A DNA stretch of 5,464 nucleotides from Desulfobacteraceae bacterium (GTDB lineage: Bacteria; Desulfobacterota; DSM-4660; Desulfatiglandales; B25-G16), in the NCBI GenBank assembly GCA_030669265.1, contig DAOVDY010000067.1:1-5464 (forward strand). The letters run 5' to 3'. Below the pieces are notes generated by a model. That model did not search any database. It saw nothing but the letters and a program-made list of their open reading frames with translations, and was not told the origin of the DNA. Every line of letters starts with the position of its first letter. Within the stretch, counting starts at the first letter, position 1. The translations under genes and the position numbers were made by a program. Below are positions 1 through 5,464 of this stretch, one piece after another.

Positions 1-577
1 CCCTCTTGCATATCTGCTCGCCCGAAGAGACTTCATGGGCAAACGATTGGTAGAGGGCATCATTGATCTCCCCATCGTCATTCCGCATCCCGTGGTGGGC
101 ATTGCAATCCTCAGCGTCGCAGGAAAGAATCACTGGATCGGCCAGCTTTTCAGTGAACTAGGAATACGGGTTATGGGAAGTGTAACGGGTATAGTTATCG
201 TATTAACCTTCGTCGGGATGCCCTTTTACCTAAACGCTGCAAAAAATGGTTTTGAAAGTATTTCTCCCAGACTGGAAAAGGTATCGCGGAGCCTTGGGGC
301 TTCCATGTTCAGTACTTTCTTCCGCATTACCTTTCCTCTTGCATGGCGTAGCATGCTTATAGGTATTATCATGTGCTGCGCCCGTGCAATCAGCGAATTT
401 GGGGCAGTGGTAATAGTCGCCTATCATCCCATGATTGCACCGGTCTTGATCTATGAGCGTTTTGAAGCCTACGGCCTGAAATATTCTCAGCCAGTTGCAG
501 TCTGGCTGGTTTCTATCTGCCTTGTCCTTTTCCTGATACTCCGAATCCTTACCTTACGTAAAACGAGAGAAGCATGA
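1..577 (+). CDS. wtpB: Tungstate/molybdate ABC transporter permease, WtpB/ModB-like (5' partial)
   Basis: This is the inner-membrane channel subunit of an oxyanion importer, expected to act with the ATPase encoded next to it. The reading frame is open from base 2, and the first visible residues (PLAYLLARRDF) are already typical permease sequence. The methionine at base 35 is therefore internal and the true start lies upstream. 191 residues are visible; the family is usually about 250, so roughly 60 are missing. Visible features are a DLPIVIPHPVVGIAIL segment (about residues 22-37), a hydrophobic span near 57-75, the cytoplasmic EAA-type coupling loop around 95-120 (SLGAS followed by ITFPLAWRS), and AISEFGAVVIVAYHPMIAP (about 129-147), then a last membrane helix near 164-183. 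The IPH and SEFGAVVI...YHPMIAPVLIYERF stretches resemble the WtpB branch more than classical ModB. The choice between tungstate and molybdate is inferred. The stop overlaps the next start by 4 bases. Confidence 0.88.
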   Translation, partial: PLAYLLARRDFMGKRLVEGIIDLPIVIPHPVVGIAILSVAGKNHWIGQLFSELGIRVMGSVTGIVIVLTFVGMPFYLNAAKNGFESISPRLEKVSRSLGASMFSTFFRITFPLAWRSMLIGIIMCCARAISEFGAVVIVAYHPMIAPVLIYERFEAYGLKYSQPVAVWLVSICLVLFLILRILTLRKTREA

Positions 578-1611
578 TTAGGGTAGAAGACCTCAACATA
601 AGTCTCCCGGGATTTGATCTTAGCAATATCAATCTGAGCATAGAGGAAAATGAATTTTTCATTCTCATGGGTCCTACCGGGGCAGGCAAGACAGTACTTC
701 TGGAAGCCATAGCAGGTCTGGTTCCCATAAAGAGTGGCAAGATTCTCATTGGAGAAAAGGACATCACCAGATTGCCTCCTGAAAAACGGGGCATCAGCAT
801 TGTCTACCAAGATTATGCTCTCTTCCCCCATCTCACAGTTCTGGAAAATATCACATATGGCCTGCACTTTCACAGGATCGACAAGGCACAAGCAGAAAAA
901 AGACTCAATCGATTGCTTGAAGTAGTAAACCTTTCTCACCTTAAAGAGCGCCTTCCTGTCAACTTAAGCGGCGGCGAAAAGCAACGTGTAGCCCTGGCAA
1001 GAGCCTTGATGGTCGAACCCAAAGTACTTCTCCTTGATGAACCTCTTTCTGCACTGGATCCTGGTTTCAGGGAAGAAGTTAGAAATGCCCTCAAGAGGCT
1101 TCATCAATCTTCTAATACTACTTTCTTAATGGTAACCCATGATTTTGTTGAGGTACTATCGTTGGCAGGACGAGCTGCAGTGATGAATAAAGGCCGCATT
1201 GAACAGACAGGTCAGGTGAAAGAAATCTTTGAAAAACCGGCCTCCCCTTTTGTTGCTGATTTTGTAGGGATGAAAAACCTTTTTAAGGCCTCTTTTAGTG
1301 GAACACATGCTATGGTTTTGGGCGTAAGAATTGAAATAGGCCGAACAGTTGATCCCTCTTCACAATATTTGGCAGTCAGGCCTGAAGATATCGTTATAAG
1401 TAGGAATAAATTTTCCTCAAGCATGAGAAATAACTATTCAGGAATTATCACACAAATCGACAATCAGGGCTTTTATTATGAGATTACTGTGCAGATAAAG
1501 GATGTTTCTTTTAAAGGCCTTATAACAAAGGGAGCTCTTATCGAACTTGTTCTAGAAGAGGGAATCCCAGTTTATGTCTCTTTCAAGGCCTCTGCTATTC
1601 ATATATTTTAA
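574..1611 (+). CDS. wtpC: Tungstate/molybdate ABC transporter ATP-binding protein, WtpC/ModC-like
   Basis: This is the cytoplasmic ATPase that powers the adjacent permease. Its 345 residues fit a full-length ModC/WtpC-type subunit. All nucleotide-binding motifs are intact: Walker A GPTGAGKT at 33-40, Q-loop Gln79, signature LSGGEKQ at 130-136, Walker B VLLLDEP at 150-156, D-loop SALD at 158-161 and H-loop His188. After the ATPase domain (about 1-235) comes a region with AVRPEDI (about 267-273) and a beta-rich tail (about 290-345). These look like the TOBE/Mop-type regulatory domain that in relatives binds oxyanion. The ATG start at 574 lies in the ATGA overlap with the permease stop. A weak purine-rich GAGAGA sits only 3 bases upstream, so translation is probably coupled to the permease. 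Family membership is firm; Mo/W specificity rests mainly on the permease. Other oxyanion or polyamine/iron-type importers share this ATPase architecture. Confidence 0.88.
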   Translation: MIRVEDLNISLPGFDLSNINLSIEENEFFILMGPTGAGKTVLLEAIAGLVPIKSGKILIGEKDITRLPPEKRGISIVYQDYALFPHLTVLENITYGLHFHRIDKAQAEKRLNRLLEVVNLSHLKERLPVNLSGGEKQRVALARALMVEPKVLLLDEPLSALDPGFREEVRNALKRLHQSSNTTFLMVTHDFVEVLSLAGRAAVMNKGRIEQTGQVKEIFEKPASPFVADFVGMKNLFKASFSGTHAMVLGVRIEIGRTVDPSSQYLAVRPEDIVISRNKFSSSMRNNYSGIITQIDNQGFYYEITVQIKDVSFKGLITKGALIELVLEEGIPVYVSFKASAIHIF

Positions 1612-1628
1612 TTAAGGTAATGTCAGGC
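1612..1628. other. Convergent intergenic junction
   Basis: Only 17 bases separate the stop codon of the transporter ATPase (plus strand) from the stop codon of the hybrid kinase (minus strand). I see no GC-rich hairpin followed by a T-run in it or in the flanking coding ends. Transcripts from the two sides therefore probably overlap, or are ended by a factor-dependent mechanism. Confidence 0.7.
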
Positions 1629-3095
1629 TCATGATATTGGAAGACGGACATAAAAGGTAGATCCAACTCCTTCTTTACTCTCTACTTTAACGCTTCCATT
1701 GTGGGCCTCAACAATGCTTTTTACAATAGGAAGGCCAAGGCCTGTTCCCACAATACTTCTAGTTTTTTCAGTTTTGGCCCGATAAAACTTATCAAAGATC
1801 CGGGGTAGCTCATCAGGTGCAATACCATAACCGGTATCACTAATGCTTATATTTACAAAATCACCCTTAACCTCCCCCCTTACATCTACCTTTCCTCCTT
1901 CTGGAGTATAGATGATAGCGTTAGTGATTAAATTGTTAAAAACTTCCTCCATGCTTTTGGTGTCTGCATTAATAATGGGTAGATTAACCTTTTTTAAGGT
2001 TAAGGAAATGTTTTTTTCCTTTGCTCTGGCCTGCATGAATTCTACTAAGCTCTCGAGAATATCCATCAATTGAACCTGTTGCTTATCCTGAACTATCAAT
2101 CCTGCCTCTATTCGTGAAAGATCAAGGAGTTCATTGGACAATTCAACAAGGCCCTGAACCTTTCGGGATATTTTACCTAGTATATCTGCTTGTTTGGGAC
2201 CTAACTCTCCTGCCAGCCCATCCATAAGTATCTTGATCTGGCTTAAAACAGTGGAAAGAGGGCTTCTAATCTCATGGGAGACCATGCTAACAAAGGCAGA
2301 CTTCATCTCATCCAATTCTTTTAGATGCGTTATATCATCAATGATGGTTACAGAACCCAGGATCTCTCCTAACCTGTTCTGAAAAGGCACTGCCTGTGCC
2401 CTTAGATATGATTGATTAGATGGCTTTTCTCCTCTTTCATGTGGTTCTATCTCAGCGCTGAGAACCTTGAACTCACCTGTATTCAATTCAAGGATACCAT
2501 CTATAATACCGGTCAATTTTTCATCTGTAGTGAGGGCATGTAATGGTTGATCATCGAGGGTATCCCCTCCATACCCTAACATTTTCAGTAAGGTGGGGTT
2601 ATAGAGTATAATATTTTTACTTTTATCAGTTACCAATACGCCACCAGCTAAATAGTTAACTATGGTTTTAAGGCGGGTTCTTTCTGTAGCAATATCTTGC
2701 AGGGTTCTGGTCATTTGAATAGCCTTACTGACCACAACTCTTAAATGATCCGGTGTAAAAGGTTTGGGTATAAAATCGAAGGCACCCTTTTTCATTGCCT
2801 CGATAGAGTGTTCCAGGGTTGCAAAGCCAGTAATCACGATTGAAACAGAATCAGGGTGTTGTTCCCGAACCTTAGCTAAAACCTCCATTCCTCCTATACC
2901 TGGCATCATCAAATCTGTAAGGATAATATCGTAATGTTTCTCCGCCAACATCTTGAGCCCCGACTCTCCGTTTTCAGCCATCTCAACTAAGCAATTTTCT
3001 TTTATAAGTATCTTATAGCATCCTTCACGTATTCGTTTTTCATCATCAATTACAAGTATTGTTGGCTGATATGTCTGATCTTCTATGAGTGCCAT
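1629..3095 (-). CDS. Response regulator receiver / PAS / histidine kinase hybrid
   Basis: This 488-residue soluble signalling protein has its receiver at the N-terminus. The REC domain (about 11-127) has the acidic pair Asp17/Asp18, phospho-acceptor Asp61 in LTDLMMPG, Thr89 and Lys111 in FIPKPF. A PAS domain follows (about 140-258), then HisKA with acceptor His274 in SHEIRSPL, then an HATPase domain. The HATPase has the N-box (Asn388, Asn392), G1 DTGYGI (420-425), an F-box near 434-437 and G2 GTGLGL (450-455). Every catalytic residue I looked for is present, and no membrane helix is visible. It is last in a minus-strand run, 15 bases after the sensor kinase, which makes that kinase the natural phosphodonor for Asp61. 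There is no DNA-binding, GGDEF or other output domain, so His274 should hand the phosphate on to a separate regulator. The ATG is supported by a strong GAGGAG 9 bases upstream. Domain assignment is firm; signal and target are unknown. Confidence 0.92.
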   Translation of the reverse strand: MALIEDQTYQPTILVIDDEKRIREGCYKILIKENCLVEMAENGESGLKMLAEKHYDIILTDLMMPGIGGMEVLAKVREQHPDSVSIVITGFATLEHSIEAMKKGAFDFIPKPFTPDHLRVVVSKAIQMTRTLQDIATERTRLKTIVNYLAGGVLVTDKSKNIILYNPTLLKMLGYGGDTLDDQPLHALTTDEKLTGIIDGILELNTGEFKVLSAEIEPHERGEKPSNQSYLRAQAVPFQNRLGEILGSVTIIDDITHLKELDEMKSAFVSMVSHEIRSPLSTVLSQIKILMDGLAGELGPKQADILGKISRKVQGLVELSNELLDLSRIEAGLIVQDKQQVQLMDILESLVEFMQARAKEKNISLTLKKVNLPIINADTKSMEEVFNNLITNAIIYTPEGGKVDVRGEVKGDFVNISISDTGYGIAPDELPRIFDKFYRAKTEKTRSIVGTGLGLPIVKSIVEAHNGSVKVESKEGVGSTFYVRLPIS

Positions 3096-3104
3096 AGATA
3101 AATT

Positions 3105-3110
3105 CTCCTC
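3105..3110 (-). promoter_or_regulatory. Ribosome binding site of the hybrid kinase
   Basis: On the minus strand GAGGAG lies 9 bases before the ATG whose first base is at 3095. It sits directly after the TAA of the upstream sensor kinase gene. It is the clearest Shine-Dalgarno in the minus-strand unit and fixes this start. Confidence 0.75.
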
Positions 3111-4604
3111 TTACAAAGGGGTATTTTCCGTTACCTTAAACAATGGTAGCTCTATTAGAAACGTTGTGCCTTCAGGGCTTGTTTTCTTGACCCTAATCTT
3201 TCCTGCATGCTTTTCAATTATACTTTTCACAGTACCCAAACCCAGTCCAGTCCCCTTGCCCTCCTCTTTAGTGGTAAAGAAGTGATCAAAGATTCTTGGC
3301 AGAACTACTTCGGGGATGCCACATCCTGTATCGCTGAATTCAATATAGATCTTTCCCTCTGGCTTATCCCTGCTGGTACGTATAGTGATATCTCCCTTGC
3401 CAGTAATAGCGTGGGCAGCATTTATTATTATATTAGTGAAAACCTGAACAAGTTGGTTCTTGTCACCTTCACACATTAACATAGATGTGGAAAATTCTTT
3501 GTTTATCGTAATATTTTGCAAAAGGGCATGGTGTCCAAGAAAGGAAAGGGTCTGCTCTATTACATCATTTGTATTGAAAAGCTCCCTTTTCATCTCTGTC
3601 TGCCTGGAGTAAGCAAGAAGATTTTTAACAATGTCCTTGCACCGGTGAGTATCAATAATAATATTTTGCATATCATTCTTGATAGTGCTATCTTCGTCAA
3701 GTTCCTCCAGGATCAAACTAGCGTCTATCAATATTCCACTTAGCGGATTATTTATTTCATGTGCCACCCCTGCAGCCAGTTGACCTAACGAGGCCATTTT
3801 GTTCGATTGCTCCAATTTAATTTGTTCGGCCTCTTTCAATTTCTTTTCAATCTCTATTTTTTGTCTCAGGTCTGTATAGACACCCATGGTTGCAGCTTCT
3901 TTGCCATCCTGATATATGATAGATGCGGTCATCTCAACGGGTATCTCTTCACCTGAGGAAGTAATTATTGTCATCTTTGTAGCATGGAGTTTACCCACCC
4001 CACCGTAATCAGGGCTTCTGAGTTTCTTCATTATACTCCTTGCCCCTCCCGGGGTATACAGATACTCAGCAATACTTGTACCAACAGCTACCTTGTCGGT
4101 ATAGCCAAATAATTTACGAGCACTCTCATTCATGCGGAGGATCACACCCTTCATATCAGCAACCAATATAGCAGATGCAGAACTGGCAATAATATTTTCC
4201 AAAAATTCACTGGTTTTTTGTGATTCAATCTCTAAGAGCTTGGTTTTGGTAACATCCCTGAAGCTTGCCATTACATAACCCACATCTCCATTATTATTTA
4301 AAATAGGAGAAAATACTCTGTCTTCATAAGCCTCTGCTCCATCAGGCCCTGTGGTTTTTCTAAGGCCGGTAGTTCCTTCTTTATTATTCAGGACATGTAT
4401 AAAAGGGCATGATGACTCCTGACATGGCTCTTCAGATTGATAAAGGATATTGTGGCACTTTTTTCCTATGATTTTTTCCTTGCTTTGGCTATGTTTCTTG
4501 AGAAATCTCTTATTGGCTGCAACAATGGTCAGATCAGGAGCAAGGATCAAGGTTGGAAATGATAGTGACTCAAAGAGGTTATTATGCCAGTCAAATTTTT
4601 TCAT
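3111..4604 (-). CDS. Soluble PAS-PAS sensor histidine kinase, NtrB-like core
   Basis: This is a 497-residue histidine kinase with no signal peptide or membrane span, so it should sense in the cytoplasm. PAS 1 covers about residues 8-120 and ends in the typical SFRDVTK. It contains a cysteine cluster at Cys50, Cys61 and Cys66 (the last followed by Pro). PAS 2 covers about 130-247, with NESARKLFGY at 159-168 and a closing YTDLRQK. A short coiled-coil linker (about 250-268) leads to HisKA, with acceptor His282 in GVAHEINNPL. The HATPase domain has the N-box (Asn391, Asn395), G1 DTGCGIP (425-431), F-box FDHFFT near 439-444 and G2 GTGLGLG (451-457). The HEINNPL/FFTTK pattern is that of NtrB-type kinases. 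It lies 21 bases after the preceding gene and 15 before the hybrid kinase, its likely phosphorelay partner. The ATG at 4604 has only a weak upstream GG-rich stretch; a nearby upstream ATG is out of frame. The ligand is unknown. Confidence 0.92.
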   Translation of the reverse strand: MKKFDWHNNLFESLSFPTLILAPDLTIVAANKRFLKKHSQSKEKIIGKKCHNILYQSEEPCQESSCPFIHVLNNKEGTTGLRKTTGPDGAEAYEDRVFSPILNNNGDVGYVMASFRDVTKTKLLEIESQKTSEFLENIIASSASAILVADMKGVILRMNESARKLFGYTDKVAVGTSIAEYLYTPGGARSIMKKLRSPDYGGVGKLHATKMTIITSSGEEIPVEMTASIIYQDGKEAATMGVYTDLRQKIEIEKKLKEAEQIKLEQSNKMASLGQLAAGVAHEINNPLSGILIDASLILEELDEDSTIKNDMQNIIIDTHRCKDIVKNLLAYSRQTEMKRELFNTNDVIEQTLSFLGHHALLQNITINKEFSTSMLMCEGDKNQLVQVFTNIIINAAHAITGKGDITIRTSRDKPEGKIYIEFSDTGCGIPEVVLPRIFDHFFTTKEEGKGTGLGLGTVKSIIEKHAGKIRVKKTSPEGTTFLIELPLFKVTENTPL

Positions 4605-4625
4605 ATGATACCATACTTAAAAATA

Positions 4626-5114
4626 TTATTTTGCAACCTCAAATGTCTCAGATAATATTTCTTCAGCCTTGTCTATATCATGCTGAGCTAAAACTAAGAA
4701 GACAGATGCCGAGGAGCAGCCAGATGCCATAATCTTCATACCTGCCTTTGAAAGGGAAGAGAAAGTGGCATTAGCTATACCGTACCTATCACCAAAGTGT
4801 GGGCCATGGAAGAAAATAATACTAACAGGATGGATGTATCTATGAAGAGTTGGGCTTGAATTTTTTTCAAGGGATGTGTGGAAATCCTTACTTTCTTTTA
4901 AAGGGAGGCAAAAAATAAAAGAGATTTCATGATTTGACACTTGCGATATTATAAATTTTGGCCTCACGATTTTAAGATCATCTTTGGAAAGGATTTCTCC
5001 CAGGGATTTGATTTTAGAGAGAGGGCAAGAAAATTCGATAAGGGCTAAGTCAGTTATTCTTTGAAACCCATACGTTTTGATCCGGGGTTCCCAGTAAACG
5101 GCAATTGTCTCCAT
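4626..5114 (-). CDS. Small ACT-like domain protein, putative ligand sensor
   Basis: A 162-residue protein with no signal peptide or membrane helix, and no named family I can identify. The C-terminal half (about 95-160) has the beta-alpha-beta-beta-alpha-beta layout of an ACT domain like those at the end of aspartokinases: a strand VSIIFFHG, then GPHFGDRYG (104-112), a helix ATFSSLSKAG, a strand KIMASGCSSASVFLVLA (127-143), and a final DKAEEILSETF helix. The N-terminal half (about 17-80) also alternates strand and helix and may be a second, diverged ACT unit. ACT domains commonly bind amino acids and control a partner. That role here is inferred from fold resemblance and from the position directly before two kinases. 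The ATG is supported by AAAGGA 11 bases upstream, within the last codons of the previous gene, which implies translational coupling. A pure regulatory subunit of an enzyme encoded upstream is the main alternative. Confidence 0.7.
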   Translation of the reverse strand: METIAVYWEPRIKTYGFQRITDLALIEFSCPLSKIKSLGEILSKDDLKIVRPKFIISQVSNHEISFIFCLPLKESKDFHTSLEKNSSPTLHRYIHPVSIIFFHGPHFGDRYGIANATFSSLSKAGMKIMASGCSSASVFLVLAQHDIDKAEEILSETFEVAK

Positions 5115-5119
5115 ACAAT

Positions 5120-5464
5120 CTAATTTCCTTTGACTATATCACTCTGGCAGTAACGGATCTCAGGTTTTAATGGTGCATGATCTTCAGGCAGTTGGAATAA
5201 ATCCTGAATAACTTCGATTGCCTTATCTATTAACTGGTAATCAGTTACAAATGAGATTGCAGATAGCGATGTAGCTATCCCATAAATAGGCACAGATTGC
5301 GCCGCCCACAAAACCATGATAACACCCAATATCTTTATAGCTGATTGATGGGGGAAGATAGTGATTATACCCACCTGTCCACGGCTACGTATCTCCCAAC
5401 CAATAGGTAAAGAGCCTTCTTTTTTAAGGATTTCTGAGGTAGTGAAGAATTTATCCTGCCTGAT
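5120..5464 (-). CDS. ACT-like domain protein, C-terminal part (5' partial)
   Basis: The frame is open to the right window edge, so only the last 114 residues are visible. A GTG at 5374 could be taken as a start but falls inside continuous, plausible protein sequence (GWEIRSRGQ just before it), so I treat it as internal. The visible part has a strand VGIITIFPH (31-39), a helix near 42-56, a strand pair PIYGIATSLSAISFVTDY (59-76), and a helix beginning IDKAIEVIQDLF (79-90). It closes with a proline-rich tail, HAPLKPEIRY. This matches the ACT-like layout of the neighbouring 162-residue protein, including the shared DKA-x-E...F ending, so the two may be diverged paralogues. It resembles the C-terminal regulatory region of aspartokinases, but no catalytic domain lies within the window, so that remains open. 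The stop is 5 bases before the next start, which supports co-transcription. Confidence 0.65.
   Translation of the reverse strand: MRQDKFFTTSEILKKEGSLPIGWEIRSRGQVGIITIFPHQSAIKILGVIMVLWAAQSVPIYGIATSLSAISFVTDYQLIDKAIEVIQDLFQLPEDHAPLKPEIRYCQSDIVKGN
5126..5131 (-). promoter_or_regulatory. Ribosome binding site of the 162-residue ACT-like gene
   Basis: AAAGGA on the minus strand lies 11 bases before the ATG whose first base is at 5114. It is embedded in the last Lys-Gly codons of the upstream gene, whose TAG ends at 5120. Termination of one gene would place ribosomes at the start of the next. Confidence 0.55.

Noticed and set aside
35..577. Permease starting at the ATG at base 35, giving a 180-residue protein
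   Set aside because: The frame is open upstream to the window edge, and the preceding residues PLAYLLARRDF are typical of the family, so this methionine is internal.
487..939. A 150-codon open frame on the minus strand
   Set aside because: It lies across the permease end and the ATPase Walker A region, both firmly coding on the plus strand, and its product has no recognisable domain.
1984..2003. Perfect 8-base inverted repeat with a 4-base T loop, terminator-like
   Set aside because: It lies inside the HATPase domain of the hybrid kinase (residues around LTLKKVN), is AT-rich, and a repeat of this size is expected by chance in a window of this length.
3207..3743. Plus-strand open frames of 75-90 codons inside the sensor kinase gene
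   Set aside because: They overlap the HisKA and HATPase coding sequence on the minus strand and look like shadow frames.
4032..4058. Imperfect hairpin around a CCCC...GGGG core
   Set aside because: It falls within PAS 2 coding sequence of the sensor kinase, with no T-run after it and no gene boundary nearby.
5120..5374. An 84-residue protein starting at the GTG at 5374 on the minus strand
   Set aside because: The same frame continues without a stop to the window edge with plausible protein sequence, and no ribosome binding site precedes the GTG, so the gene is longer.

Overview
The window comes from a bacterial chromosome of moderate to low GC. The lineage is most likely an anaerobe of the Desulfobacterota type. 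That is an inference from two things: a WtpB-like tungstate/molybdate permease, and soluble multi-PAS histidine kinases next to a REC-PAS-HisKA hybrid. No rRNA or other phylogenetic marker is present.

Left third (1-1611, plus strand): the end of a two-gene ABC import cassette. A membrane permease (WtpB/ModB-like, N-terminus cut off by the window edge) overlaps by 4 bases (ATGA) with its ATPase (WtpC/ModC-like). Together they would import tungstate or molybdate oxyanions for Mo/W cofactor enzymes. The binding protein would lie upstream, outside the window.

Middle and right (1629-5464, minus strand): four tightly packed genes reading leftwards with gaps of 5, 21 and 15 bases, so probably one transcript. 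In order of transcription they are: (i) the C-terminal end of a protein with an ACT-like domain, running off the right edge; (ii) a 162-residue protein whose C-terminal half has the same ACT-like layout; (iii) a soluble PAS-PAS-HisKA-HATPase sensor kinase with three clustered cysteines in the first PAS; (iv) a REC-PAS-HisKA-HATPase hybrid that starts with a receiver domain and ends with a kinase. The likely working model is a cytoplasmic signalling module. The ACT-like proteins may sense a small ligand, kinase (iii) may phosphorylate the receiver of (iv), and (iv) may pass the signal to an output protein not encoded here. No DNA-binding domain is visible.

The two transcription units converge with only 17 bases between their stop codons and no recognisable terminator. 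I see no RNA genes, mobile elements, CRISPR or long repeats, and there is no gene-free stretch over 300 bases. The most interesting point is the linkage of paired ACT-like proteins to a two-kinase soluble relay.
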